Below are positions 36,408-45,402 of a DNA stretch of 64,000 nucleotides, piece after piece (the first letter of the stretch is position 1; each line of letters begins with the position of its first letter). A program made the translations under genes and the position numbers. The DNA is from Oscillospiraceae bacterium (GTDB taxonomy: Bacteria; Bacillota; Clostridia; Oscillospirales; Oscillospiraceae): NCBI GenBank assembly GCA_009781515.1, contig WQXY01000004.1:28618-92617 (forward strand), written 5' to 3'. The notes beneath the pieces are model-generated. The model was not told where the DNA came from. It made no database searches and saw only the letters and a list, made by a program, of their open reading frames with translations.

Positions 36408-37874
36408 TTATTTATCAGCCTGTGACAGATAGTTTTTGACAACTTCCCTGTCATCAAAGCGTATTTTCTCGTCCTTTAATATTTGGTATGTTTCATGTCC
36501 TTTTCCTGCGATTATGAGTACATCTGCGGAATTTAACATATCAACAGCCTTGCATATAGCCGACTTGCGGTCTGCAATTGCCGTATAGTTTGTCCCCTGC
36601 GCGCCGGTATTTTCCATTCCTGCCAAAATATCGTTTATAATGCTTTGAGGGTCTTCTGTTCTCGGATTATCCGATGTTACAAAAACATAGTCCGACAGTG
36701 CTGCGGCAATTTTGCCCATTTGCGCTCTTTTTGTTTTGTCCCTGTCACCGCCGCAGCCAAAGACTGTGATAATCTTTTTCGCCGCATTGGCACGGGTCGC
36801 TTTGATAATGTTTTCAAGTGCGTCGGGGGTGTGAGCATAGTCTATGATAATCGTATAATCACTGTCTGTCGGCAGAACTTCGGCACGTCCTTTAATCCGG
36901 GGGCAAAGAGAAAGTGCAGCTGCTGCGTCCTGCAGCGAAAATCCGAGAAGCTGCGCTGCGGCTGTTGCCGCCAGTGAATTATAGACCGAAAACATCCCCG
37001 GAACATCAAACCTTACACGGTTTATCAGCCCCTCCTTAACCAAGCAATACTCTACCTTGTCGGGATAAAGCTTAATATCTTTTCCTGTTAAATCCGCACT
37101 ATCTCGGTTTATTGCGTAGGTTGTTACAGCGCCCGCCGAGCGTCCTATCATAAGGTCTGCATAATCATCATCAATGTTAATTACTGATTGTTTTGCATTT
37201 GTAAACAGTATTGATTTTGCATTTGCATATTCATTTATTGATGTATGAAAGTCCAAGTGCTCGGGCGATAGATTTGTAAAGACAGCTATGTCGTAATTTA
37301 TGCCATGCACTCTGTCTAAGGTCAGTGCGTGTGACGAAACTTCCATTACCACATACTGACAGCCTGCGTTTACCATTTTTCCGAGCATTTCCTGCAGCTC
37401 GTATGAGTCCGGTGTTGTAAGATTTGCCTCGAGCTTATCATCACCTATGAGGTTTTCAATTGTTCCGATAAGTCCGACCTTTTTTCCCGAGCATTTTTCT
37501 ATAAGAAACTTTAATATGTGGGTTGTACTTGTTTTTCCATTAGTACCCGTAACGCCAATCAGTTTCATCTTCTTTGCGGGATAATCAAACATGGCTGCCG
37601 ATATTTCTGCAAGAGTTTTCCTGCTGTTTTTTGTGATAATATGCGGTATGTCAGTGCTTGGAGCATTTTCACAAATTACACATGATGCCCCTTTTTTTAC
37701 CGCTTCATCCATAAAGTCATGCCCGTCTGTCTTAAATCCTTTAATTGCAACAAAAACGTCACCTTGTCGGACTTCGGCTGAGTTATAGCAAATACCGCCA
37801 ATTTTCTCATCTAACTTTACAGTTTCGGATATTTCTATAATATCAATTTTTTCTACAAGTTTACCAAGGAGCAT
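36408..37874 (-). CDS. murE: UDP-MurNAc-tripeptide synthetase MurE, meso-DAP type
   Basis: This ATP-dependent ligase adds the third residue to the peptidoglycan stem peptide. The ATP loop is GVTGTNGKTSTTH, followed by DFHTSINEYANAKSILF, ADL-type central domain and VFGCGGDRDKTKR. The substrate-selecting motif reads TSDNPRTEDP; DNPR indicates meso-diaminopimelate rather than lysine. The ORF opens at 37910 within the PBP gene, but ATG 37874 directly follows the PBP stop and has AAGGA 9 bases upstream, giving 488 residues. Confidence 0.96.
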   Translation of the reverse strand: MLLGKLVEKIDIIEISETVKLDEKIGGICYNSAEVRQGDVFVAIKGFKTDGHDFMDEAVKKGASCVICENAPSTDIPHIITKNSRKTLAEISAAMFDYPAKKMKLIGVTGTNGKTSTTHILKFLIEKCSGKKVGLIGTIENLIGDDKLEANLTTPDSYELQEMLGKMVNAGCQYVVMEVSSHALTLDRVHGINYDIAVFTNLSPEHLDFHTSINEYANAKSILFTNAKQSVINIDDDYADLMIGRSAGAVTTYAINRDSADLTGKDIKLYPDKVEYCLVKEGLINRVRFDVPGMFSVYNSLAATAAAQLLGFSLQDAAAALSLCPRIKGRAEVLPTDSDYTIIIDYAHTPDALENIIKATRANAAKKIITVFGCGGDRDKTKRAQMGKIAAALSDYVFVTSDNPRTEDPQSIINDILAGMENTGAQGTNYTAIADRKSAICKAVDMLNSADVLIIAGKGHETYQILKDEKIRFDDREVVKNYLSQADK

Positions 37875-37875
37875 A

Positions 37876-40218
37876 CTAACTAATCCTTCGTTCTGATGCG
37901 TCTGCATCAATTAATGTTACCTCTACGACAGAGCCATAGAGCACTTCTCTGCCTATACTGATAGACTGAACCGAAACAAGGGCTTTGCTGTCACTTTTTG
38001 GTGCTCCTGTTGTTCTTATGAAAAGCCCGCAAGCTGCCAATGCTTCTTTTGCACTTTGATAGTTCATTCCGTATAAATTCGGCATAATAACAGGGTGACG
38101 CGGCAACTCCGAGTTTGTATATATTACAATCTGCGTACCTGATGCGACATTTGCGTTCGGTACGGGCAGCTGACCTGTCACAACACCGCTCTCACCGACG
38201 ATTTTATATGCAAAGCCTTGCAGTTCGAGCATTTCTATTGCTTCATCAACACTTCTGCCTGTAATACGCGGCACATGAACATTAATATCCTTGAAGTCTT
38301 CATCTGAATATTCGGGAAGAATACCAAGGCTCATCGGAAGAATATCCGCAAACATTTTGCCCACAACAGGAGCCGCCATGTTTCCGCCGCTGATATAAAT
38401 GCCTGTGTCATGGCTTGGTGTGTCAAGCAAAAGAAGTATCATTATCTGCGGGTCGTCTGCAGGTGCAAAGCCGATAAACGATGCTATATAATCCTTGTTT
38501 GAGGTGTCGCCCTCTTCGCGTTTTGCAAGCTGCTCGACATTTTCCGATGTTCCTGTTTTTCCGCCGATTTTGTAACCTCTGACATGTGCGTTTTTGCCTG
38601 TACCCAAATTGACAACATCTTCAAGAATGGTTCTCATAGCCGCTGAGGTTTCATTACTGAGCACCTGACGAAGCATCGTAGGCTCATTGGCTTCGAGTAT
38701 ATTACCTTCACTGTCGGTTACTTGCTTTACGAGATAAGGCTGCATCATGTAACCGCCATTAATTGTCGCTGCAGCTGCCGTTATCATTTGAATGGGCGTA
38801 ACCTTAAAGGTTTGCCCAAATGATGCCGAGGCGAGCTGCGTTTCATTGCCCCGGTCAAAGAAAATGCTCTCAGGCCACCAAAGGCTTCTGCCCTCGGCTG
38901 CATTGTCAAGACCGGTTTTGTCAAACAGACCAAATGCGTCAATATACTTATAAAATGCCTGCGCTCCAACACTGAGTCCCATTTTTACACATGCAACATT
39001 ACATGAATTATGAATGGCTGAGCTGAGTGTCTGCGAGCCATGTCCCCATCTTCTCCAACAGTTACGCTGCGAAACATCTTCATACAAGCGCACTTCAATC
39101 GACCCGTCACATTCTAAAATTGTGTCGGGGTTTGCTTTATTTTCTTCAAGCACCATTGCAAGGGTAATAATCTTAAAAACCGAACCCGGCTCGTATGAGT
39201 CTGAGAGCGATCTGTTTCTCCACTGCCTGTATTGCGCCGCAAGATAAGCCTCTGCAAATTCCTCTTCGTCTTCTATATCCATTAGTCTGTCAAGCTCTGT
39301 ATCGCTAATTCTCAGAAAATTATTCGGGTCAAAGGTCGGATAGTTTGCCAGTGCCAATATTTCAAATGTGTTAGTGTCTATTGCAATGCACATTGCACTT
39401 TTTACATCATAGTCTATGATAGCCTGCTGCAAGTGCTTTTCTATATAATATTGTATGGATGTATTAAGCGTCAGTGTTATATCATAACCGTGACGTGCAG
39501 GAAAATAGTCACCAAAGCCTGCAAGCATGAGGTCTGCTCCTTTTGCATTAGTGAGCCTTATATCTCTGCCGTTGACCCCTGTAAGCACTGAATTAAAGCG
39601 TCTTTCCAAGCCGTCGAGCCCTGTGTCCTCAGTGCCGACAAACCCCAAAAGATGACTTGCCAAGTGGTCGTTCGGATAATATCTCATAACGGCAGGCTCA
39701 AGATATATTCCTTTTATACTGTGGTCTTTTATGAACTCTCTGACACGCTGCGCTTCGTTGCTGTCTACCTTTGGTTTAATAACTTGATATTGCGAAGATG
39801 TTCTGGCGGCTCTTTCCATGACAAGAAGAAAATCGACACCAAGAATGTATGATAATCCCTCAGCGATAAATCTGACATCCTGTTCTTTTTCGGAAATTTC
39901 ACGCGGGCTTATAAAAACATTTTCAACAGGTCCGCTCATTGCGAGAATTTTTCCGTTTGTATCGTAAATTGTTCCGCGCGAGGCATTTATTGTTGTTTCT
40001 CTAAGCTGACTGCTAAGTGTGCGCGCCTCGTAGTATGCATTATTTGTGATTTGGATATCATAGAGTCTGAAAGCAAGCAGTATAAACGCAGCAACACCGC
40101 ACACTGAGAGCAAAAACAATGTACGGATAAGAAGCGTATGGCTGAGTTTTTCTGTTTTGCGCTTGCCGCTTGTTGGCCTAACCCTTATATCGGGGTTAGC
40201 TCTGACTCCACTTGACAT
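37876..40218 (-). CDS. Class B PBP with PASTA domains (FtsI/SpoVD-type)
   Basis: This is a monofunctional septal D,D-transpeptidase. A basic cytoplasmic N-terminus and a single membrane helix (LFLLSVCGVAAFILLAF) precede the dimerisation domain (RGTIYDTNGKILA). The transpeptidase motifs are SVFK (catalytic Ser near residue 345), SCN and KTGTS. Two C-terminal PASTA domains of about 65 residues start at VPRITGRSVDEAIEML and MPNLYGMNYQSAKEAL. PASTA-bearing class B PBPs in this position are either division FtsI/PBP2b or sporulation SpoVD; the sequence alone does not decide. It lies between the ftsL-like gene and murE. Confidence 0.94.
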   Translation of the reverse strand: MSSGVRANPDIRVRPTSGKRKTEKLSHTLLIRTLFLLSVCGVAAFILLAFRLYDIQITNNAYYEARTLSSQLRETTINASRGTIYDTNGKILAMSGPVENVFISPREISEKEQDVRFIAEGLSYILGVDFLLVMERAARTSSQYQVIKPKVDSNEAQRVREFIKDHSIKGIYLEPAVMRYYPNDHLASHLLGFVGTEDTGLDGLERRFNSVLTGVNGRDIRLTNAKGADLMLAGFGDYFPARHGYDITLTLNTSIQYYIEKHLQQAIIDYDVKSAMCIAIDTNTFEILALANYPTFDPNNFLRISDTELDRLMDIEDEEEFAEAYLAAQYRQWRNRSLSDSYEPGSVFKIITLAMVLEENKANPDTILECDGSIEVRLYEDVSQRNCWRRWGHGSQTLSSAIHNSCNVACVKMGLSVGAQAFYKYIDAFGLFDKTGLDNAAEGRSLWWPESIFFDRGNETQLASASFGQTFKVTPIQMITAAAATINGGYMMQPYLVKQVTDSEGNILEANEPTMLRQVLSNETSAAMRTILEDVVNLGTGKNAHVRGYKIGGKTGTSENVEQLAKREEGDTSNKDYIASFIGFAPADDPQIMILLLLDTPSHDTGIYISGGNMAAPVVGKMFADILPMSLGILPEYSDEDFKDINVHVPRITGRSVDEAIEMLELQGFAYKIVGESGVVTGQLPVPNANVASGTQIVIYTNSELPRHPVIMPNLYGMNYQSAKEALAACGLFIRTTGAPKSDSKALVSVQSISIGREVLYGSVVEVTLIDADASERRIS

Positions 40219-40235
40219 ATACCGAAATCCTTTCG

Positions 40236-40751
40236 TTATCTTCTAAAATAATCCGTTAGTGATTTTAGAAATTCTGCAAATCCTTGCACGCCACGCTCCT
40301 GTTCGGGCGTTATCACCACCGCGGTGTCACGCGGCAATGTTGTTATTGTCATTATCTGCGCCGCGTCGGGTCTTGACATACCAAGCTCATCTCTTGCTAT
40401 TCTTTCGATTTCTTTTAAGTCTATGCTGCTTTCAAAAGCAAGCTCCAGTGTTCTGTGCTTTTCCGTGAGCGTACGAAGCTGAGTGCTCATTCTGACTGCT
40501 TCTGTTGCCGCCTCGTTATAGCTGACCTGTGCGAGCACTACAAAAACCATAAGAACCGAAATAATGAGTGTTCCGATAATTGCAAATATGGATATACCCG
40601 GCACTTTGATATTAATCAGATTTTCTGCACGCTTTTGCAAAGGCTGTTTCTTTTCGATGACAGGAGCTTTTTTGTCCGCTTTTATTTTTTTTGCGGGCGG
40701 AGCATCCATTTTAATTGTTTTTGCATCAAGCATTGCAGTATTTCCCGACAT
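40236..40751 (-). CDS. ftsL: FtsL-like septum formation protein
   Basis: This is a small bitopic divisome protein. A charged cytoplasmic region of about 50 residues (Lys/Pro-rich) is followed by one membrane helix (ISIFAIIGTLIISVLMVFVVLAQV) and an extracellular coiled coil (AVRMSTQLRTLTEKHRTLELAFE). It then has the conserved IERIARDELGMSRPDAAQI segment typical of FtsL/DivIC. Position between rsmH and the division PBP supports FtsL. Sequence conservation in this family is low, so the call rests on topology and neighbourhood. Confidence 0.85.
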   Translation of the reverse strand: MSGNTAMLDAKTIKMDAPPAKKIKADKKAPVIEKKQPLQKRAENLINIKVPGISIFAIIGTLIISVLMVFVVLAQVSYNEAATEAVRMSTQLRTLTEKHRTLELAFESSIDLKEIERIARDELGMSRPDAAQIMTITTLPRDTAVVITPEQERGVQGFAEFLKSLTDYFRR

Positions 40752-40765
40752 GGTTTTGCTCCTTT

Positions 40766-41692
40766 CTAAATCCTCTCAGCCACTCTGAGTTTGGCGCTGC
40801 GTGCTCTGGGGTTTTGTTTTATATTCTCGTCACTTTCCGTAACCGGTTTTTTTGTTATTATTTTCAGAACCTGCACCTTATTACATATACAAACCGGTGC
40901 TTTTCTATCACATGTACAGCTTGCCGCGTAATCCTGAAATGCTCTTTTTACTATTCTGTCTTCAAGAGAGTGAAACGATATTACGCATAATCTTCCGCCG
41001 TGATTTAATATGAAAGGCACGGTATCTATCATTTCATTTAAGACTGAGAGCTCGTCACCGACTGCTATTCTTAGTGCTTGAAAACAACGTTTCGAGGGGT
41101 GCTGCTTTTCACGTCTTGCTGCTGCGGGAATTGCAGAGAAAATAACTTCGTTCAATTCAAAAGTGGTGTTTATCGGAGAAGCAGTGCGCTTATTAATAAT
41201 CTGCTTTGCTATTTGCCTTGAGTATTTTTCTTCGCCGTACTTAAAGAATATTTCGGTAAGCTTTTCTTCCTGCCATGTATTTATAATCTCAAAGGCTGTC
41301 AGCGGTCCGCTTTTATCCATTCGCATGTCGAGTTTTGCGTCTGATTGATATGAAAACCCGCGTGCGGCATCATCAAGCTGCGGGGATGAAACTCCAAGGT
41401 CATATATTGCTCCGTCTATTGCGTTTATATTTAAGCCGTCGAGGATTTTTACCGTGTCTTTGAAGTTTCCGTGAATGATTGTTATTTTGTCTTTGTAAGC
41501 TCCGAGTTTTTCCCCGGCTTGCTCTATGGCGTCCAAATCGCAGTCAATCGCTATGAGTCTTCCCGTTTTAAGTCTTTTTAGAATTTCGAGCGAGTGACCT
41601 GCCCTTCCGAGCGTACCGTCTACATATATTCCGTCCGGTTTGATTTGCAGAGCTTCTAAACTCTCGCTTAGTAAAACAGGTGTATGTTTCAT
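40766..41692 (-). CDS. rsmH: 16S rRNA (cytosine1402-N4)-methyltransferase RsmH
   Basis: RsmH (MraW) methylates N4 of C1402 in the 16S rRNA decoding site using SAM. The N-terminus HTPVLLSESLEAL, the SAM-binding GTLGRAGHSLEIL, IYDLGVSSPQLDDAARGFSYQSDAKLDMRMD and the C-terminal GGRLCVISFHSLEDRIVKRAF are diagnostic. The 308-residue length fits. The start overlaps the mraZ stop (TGATG). Confidence 0.98.
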   Translation of the reverse strand: MKHTPVLLSESLEALQIKPDGIYVDGTLGRAGHSLEILKRLKTGRLIAIDCDLDAIEQAGEKLGAYKDKITIIHGNFKDTVKILDGLNINAIDGAIYDLGVSSPQLDDAARGFSYQSDAKLDMRMDKSGPLTAFEIINTWQEEKLTEIFFKYGEEKYSRQIAKQIINKRTASPINTTFELNEVIFSAIPAAARREKQHPSKRCFQALRIAVGDELSVLNEMIDTVPFILNHGGRLCVISFHSLEDRIVKRAFQDYAASCTCDRKAPVCICNKVQVLKIITKKPVTESDENIKQNPRARSAKLRVAERI

Positions 41693-42108
41693 CAGAAGTC
41701 AAGCTCGTCCATAACATCGGCAAGATTTTCCTTTGATGTTTCCTGCTCGTTAATCTGTCTGAACATTTCACTGTCCCAAAACTGCACTACCGTACCTAAG
41801 CCGACTACCGCAACGTCTTTTTGCAGCCCAATTCGCTCACGCAGTTTTTGAGGAAGCAAAAAGCGCCCTTGCTTGTCGAGCTCACATCTTGCAGCATTCG
41901 AAAAGAACGGTCTCATTTTCGGCTGCTTGCGTATCGGCATGGCTCTGACTTTTTCAAGGAAGCGTTCCCAACTTTCATTTGAGTATGCTGTGAGACAGTC
42001 TTCATTTGAAATGGTGACATGGAATACTTCACCTAATTCACGCCTCAGTTCGGACGGGATAAATAAACGACCCTTATCATCAATTTTATGGTCATAGCTA
42101 CCGGTCAT
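41692..42108 (-). CDS. mraZ: Transcriptional regulator MraZ
   Basis: MraZ represses the division-wall cluster by binding repeats near its own promoter. It consists of two SpoVT/AbrB-like half domains, with the DxxGR motifs IDDKGRLFIPSELRREL (residues about 8-24) and LDKQGRFLLPQKLRERI (about 76-92). It has 138 residues. It is the first gene of the cluster and is preceded by a consensus promoter and three repeats that fit its operator. Confidence 0.97.
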   Translation of the reverse strand: MTGSYDHKIDDKGRLFIPSELRRELGEVFHVTISNEDCLTAYSNESWERFLEKVRAMPIRKQPKMRPFFSNAARCELDKQGRFLLPQKLRERIGLQKDVAVVGLGTVVQFWDSEMFRQINEQETSKENLADVMDELDF

Positions 42109-42150
42109 TTACTTCCCTCCTTTCGGCATATTTGAGTGGTTTTGTGGGTT

Positions 42151-42180
42151 TATTCAACACTTCGCTCCATTATTCACCAC
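42151..42180 (-). promoter_or_regulatory. Candidate MraZ boxes
   Basis: Read on the minus strand, three consecutive 10-bp units GTGGTGAATA, ATGGAGCGAA and GTGTTGAATA share a TGG/TGT core with helical periodicity. They lie just downstream of the mraZ promoter, the place and spacing of known MraZ operators. A further GTGG...GTGGG pair lies on the plus strand beside them. Confidence 0.5.
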
Positions 42181-42193
42181 GCACATACCCCGA

Positions 42194-42222
42194 ATTATAC
42201 CTGCTAATTACTCAAATGTCAA
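42194..42222 (-). promoter_or_regulatory. Consensus promoter of the mraZ division-wall cluster
   Basis: TTGACA and TATAAT, both perfect, are separated by 17 bases on the minus strand. The start point would fall about 78 bases before mraZ. Confidence 0.92.
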
Positions 42223-42268
42223 GCATTTTTAACGATTTTATGTATATTTTTTCAATATAATATGCAAT

Positions 42269-42313
42269 ACTAAATACGGTATATTCACTTTTTATGAATA
42301 TACCGTATTTAGT
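42269..42313. repeat. Perfect 19-bp inverted repeat between mraZ and merR-type gene
   Basis: ACTAAATACGGTATATTCA and its exact reverse complement are separated by 7 bases. Each arm contains the smaller palindrome ATAC-G-GTAT. No T tract follows on either side, so a terminator is unlikely. A tandem operator for the adjacent MerR-type regulator or a small mobile-element remnant are the main options. Confidence 0.7.
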
Positions 42314-42389
42314 GGTAACAAAATTTATGGAAATTTAATTTACTTTATGATAATATTATTTTCAAATACGAAAGATTAAGGACGTGTTT

Positions 42390-43265
42390 ATGAAGAGATT
42401 TTTGACTATAAAGGAATTTTCCCACTTTTCGGGTATAGAACAAACCACCCTGCGCTATTGGGACGAGATAGAACTTTTTTCACCAAATTGGCGTAACCCG
42501 GAAAATAATTACAGATATTACACTCCCGAGCAAATAATTACAGTTAAGTTTATTTCCGTACTGAGCAGCTTAAACTTCCCTCTGAAAACTATCAGCGGCA
42601 TGACGGACATACGAACCCCCGAAAACATTGTCCGCCTCATTGAAGAAAAAGAAAAAGAATTAGATATGGAAATGACAAAGCTGCGCGAATGTTATTCCAT
42701 TGTCCATGCGCGCCTCGAACTTATACGCTACGGAATTAGACTGAGCAACGGATATAAGGCATTAAACGGCGTCAGACTTGATAATTGGACCGACGGCGAC
42801 GAGGGCATAAATGTTGACGAAACTAAAATCTGCGTCTTAAAAAGAGATGAAAAAACTTACATACTCGGAGAGCCTAACGAGTATGCCGAAGACGAAGAAT
42901 GGTACGACCCTTTTATGCGTTTTTGCCATAGCGCGCCGGAGCTTCGCGTCAATCTGCACTACCCTATCGGCGGCTACCATGAATGTCTGCATGATTTTAT
43001 AAATGACCCCGGAAAGCCTCAGCGGTTTTTCTCACTTGACCCGACAGGCAACCGCAAGCGTACCGCAGGCGATTATCTTGTCGGCTTTAAGCGCGGTTAT
43101 TACGGCGATATGGGAGACCTTCCCGAGCGCATGAGAGCCTATCTCCAAGAAAACTCACTTAAAACACACGGACCTGTATATATCTTGTATCTGTATGATG
43201 AAATATGCATGACTGACCGCTCAAACTACCTTGCACAAATCAGTGTAGCCGTTTCACATAAGTAA
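42390..43265 (+). CDS. MerR family transcriptional regulator with C-terminal effector domain
   Basis: The N-terminal MerR winged helix is clear (RFLTIKEFSHFSGIEQTTLRYWDEIELFSPNWRNPENNYRYYTPEQ), followed by a coiled coil (IEEKEKELDMEMTKLRECYS). The C-terminal half (about residues 125-290) resembles the effector-binding modules of BmrR/BltR-like drug regulators, though I cannot name the ligand. The ORF starts at a GTG two codons earlier, but ATG 42390 has AAGGA 7 bases upstream. The gene stands alone, with no transporter beside it. A 19-bp inverted repeat about 75 bases upstream is a candidate operator. Confidence 0.88.
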   Translation: MKRFLTIKEFSHFSGIEQTTLRYWDEIELFSPNWRNPENNYRYYTPEQIITVKFISVLSSLNFPLKTISGMTDIRTPENIVRLIEEKEKELDMEMTKLRECYSIVHARLELIRYGIRLSNGYKALNGVRLDNWTDGDEGINVDETKICVLKRDEKTYILGEPNEYAEDEEWYDPFMRFCHSAPELRVNLHYPIGGYHECLHDFINDPGKPQRFFSLDPTGNRKRTAGDYLVGFKRGYYGDMGDLPERMRAYLQENSLKTHGPVYILYLYDEICMTDRSNYLAQISVAVSHK

Positions 43266-43275
43266 TATCCAAACC

Positions 43276-44706
43276 TTAACCGAATACTTTCCATGCCGCT
43301 TTTGCAAGGTCGTTACACACGTCTATTTTACCGCTCGAAAGACGTGTTATTGACGCACCCGTCGTTACAACAACCACCCCTCGGTTCGGGCTTATTTTAT
43401 AGTCATATTGCGAAAACAAACCGAAAGAGCTGCCTGTATGCCAGTAGAAACCCTCACGGGGCAAAAAATCACCCACCGAGTAACGGGTTGCGAGGCCTTG
43501 GTCGTACGAAAAACCTTTAACATTTGTTTTGTGCATCTCGTTGACAAGATTTGACGGTAAAATCCTCACGCCGTCAAGCTCTCCGTTATTTCCTATCATC
43601 GAGAGTATTTTTGCATAATCAAGAGCACTTATAGTAAGGTTTGCATGCGCAAGATGCAGGTCGTGACCGGGCGTGTCTGTTTGCGTGACCGCAAGCTGCG
43701 CAATAATACTTTGCGTCACATTGTGCCTGTCGTCATACATAACCGCTATGTTGTCGGTATTGTTTAAGTTTTTTGGCACAAACGCAGCGTCTATACCAAG
43801 CGGGTCGAAGAGCACCTCTTTTGCAAACGTATCAAGGGATTTTCCCGATACTCTTTCACAAAGAGCACCAAGCACTGCGTAGCCGAAGTTGGAATACTCA
43901 AAGAGTGAACCGGGTTTGTTTCTGCGAAAAGACGAGCCTCTTTCGATTAAATATCTGACCGACTCTGTTGAATTATTGTCACGTGATACCAAAAACGCAC
44001 CGGAGTCAAAAATCGAAGATGTATGCTGCATGAGCATTCGTGTTGTGACGGGAGTGTCGGGAAAATGCGGATTTTTAACTTCATATCCAAAATAATTTGA
44101 TATATCCGTGTCTAAGTCGATAAAGCCGTCATCTACTAATGTCAGTGCACAAATTGCCGTCACAAGCTTTGAGAGCGAAGCTATCCGGAACTTCGTTTGA
44201 CTTGTGACCCTTTGCCTTGCTTCTATGTTTGCATTGCCGTATTCGTAGGTATAGTATTCTTTTTTTGCTCCGTCATACACAACAAGACTTACAGCGGCAC
44301 ATTTATAGTCCTTTGCAATCGCATCTAATGCCGCATTTATTGCAGAGTATTCCGAGCTAATACTTAGCTGTGTAATATCAAGAACCCTTGGTGTCGATAT
44401 GTCACCGTCGGGTCCTGTGTGCGGGTCGCCTGCATTAGGGTCATCGGGGTCTTCGTGACCCGTCGGGTCAGTAGGGTCTTCGGGGTCGGTCGAGCCGGTT
44501 GGGTCATCGGTGCCCGCAACGCCACCTGCAGGTGGCGTGGGATTATCCGGTGCGGGCGACTGATCTCCCGCGGGTGTCGGCTCGGCGGTAGGCAGTTCAA
44601 GCAGACCAAAGTGTTTTGATATCGCTAAAAACCATGCACCTAAGGCTACTAAAATAATAATAGTCAGTACAATAATTATTCCTACTTTTCCGTCTTTGTT
44701 ATTCAT
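43276..44706 (-). CDS. Serine beta-lactamase-like hydrolase (class C/S12 family), membrane-anchored
   Basis: A signal-anchor helix (IIIVLTIIILVALGAWFLAI) is followed by an acidic Asp/Pro/Thr/Gly linker of about 65 residues with DPEDPTDPTG-type repeats. The S12 domain has SLSK (nucleophile Ser), YSN (FEYSNFGYAVLG) and HTG (YWHTGSSFG), the expected catalytic set, so it is probably active. Substrates in this family range from D-amino-acid peptides to esters and cannot be told here. It is the last gene of the ten-gene operon and converges with the MerR-type gene 10 bases away. Confidence 0.88.
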   Translation of the reverse strand: MNNKDGKVGIIIVLTIIILVALGAWFLAISKHFGLLELPTAEPTPAGDQSPAPDNPTPPAGGVAGTDDPTGSTDPEDPTDPTGHEDPDDPNAGDPHTGPDGDISTPRVLDITQLSISSEYSAINAALDAIAKDYKCAAVSLVVYDGAKKEYYTYEYGNANIEARQRVTSQTKFRIASLSKLVTAICALTLVDDGFIDLDTDISNYFGYEVKNPHFPDTPVTTRMLMQHTSSIFDSGAFLVSRDNNSTESVRYLIERGSSFRRNKPGSLFEYSNFGYAVLGALCERVSGKSLDTFAKEVLFDPLGIDAAFVPKNLNNTDNIAVMYDDRHNVTQSIIAQLAVTQTDTPGHDLHLAHANLTISALDYAKILSMIGNNGELDGVRILPSNLVNEMHKTNVKGFSYDQGLATRYSVGDFLPREGFYWHTGSSFGLFSQYDYKISPNRGVVVVTTGASITRLSSGKIDVCNDLAKAAWKVFG

Positions 44707-44707
44707 A

Positions 44708-45397
44708 TTAAATAACCCTTTGTGGTGTAAAGTTAATATAGTCGGCAGATATTATCTCATAATTAATTCCGTCATGCACTCCTCGGGTGGCAAGGCGATG
44801 CCCCTCGCTGTGCAAGTGTCCGTAATAGCAGTCTTTAACTCCGAATTCATTAAGTAGAGATATCACATCATCACATATTATGTTACCAAGTCGCGGCGGA
44901 TAATGCAAGAAGCAAAGTATTTTTGATGCGTCTTTTGCCGCTTCAAGCGATGCACGAAGCCGTATCAACTCCCTTGCAGTGATTTTTGCATTTTGCTGAG
45001 CAGTAAGCTTATCGTCACTGAGCCAGCCGCGTGTACCGCATATTGCCACATCATCATAATTAAAAGAGTTGTTGTGCAAAATGTCGATTGATTTTAATTC
45101 GTTTTTTTCAAAAAATTCCTTCATTTTTGAAACCGTTGTCCACCAGTAGTCATGGTTTCCTTTAATCAGAATTTTTTTGCCCGGCAGATTTTCAATATAC
45201 CTAAAATCTTCGAGGCTCTCTTCGAGCGATATCCCCCATGAAATATCACCGCACATAACACAAAGGTCGTCTTCACTAAGAACCTTAAAACCCTGCGTCA
45301 GCTTGTCCATATAGTCCACCCATTTACCGCCGAAGACATCCATAGGCTTGTCGATACCATGCGATAAATGTAAATCCCCGATTGCGTAAAGAGCCAA
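44708..45397 (-). CDS. Metallophosphoesterase
   Basis: This is a calcineurin-like phosphoesterase with the complete di-metal set: GDLHLS at the N-terminus, MCGDISWG, IKGNHDYWW, CFLHYPP and YYGHLHSEGH. The 229-residue protein has no signal peptide or membrane helix, so it is cytoplasmic. The family includes phosphodiesterases and nucleotidases, and the natural substrate is unknown. It starts 5 bases after thrC and ends 1 base before the beta-lactamase-like gene. Confidence 0.92.
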   Translation of the reverse strand: MALYAIGDLHLSHGIDKPMDVFGGKWVDYMDKLTQGFKVLSEDDLCVMCGDISWGISLEESLEDFRYIENLPGKKILIKGNHDYWWTTVSKMKEFFEKNELKSIDILHNNSFNYDDVAICGTRGWLSDDKLTAQQNAKITARELIRLRASLEAAKDASKILCFLHYPPRLGNIICDDVISLLNEFGVKDCYYGHLHSEGHRLATRGVHDGINYEIISADYINFTPQRVI

Positions 45398-45402
45398 ATT
45401 TG

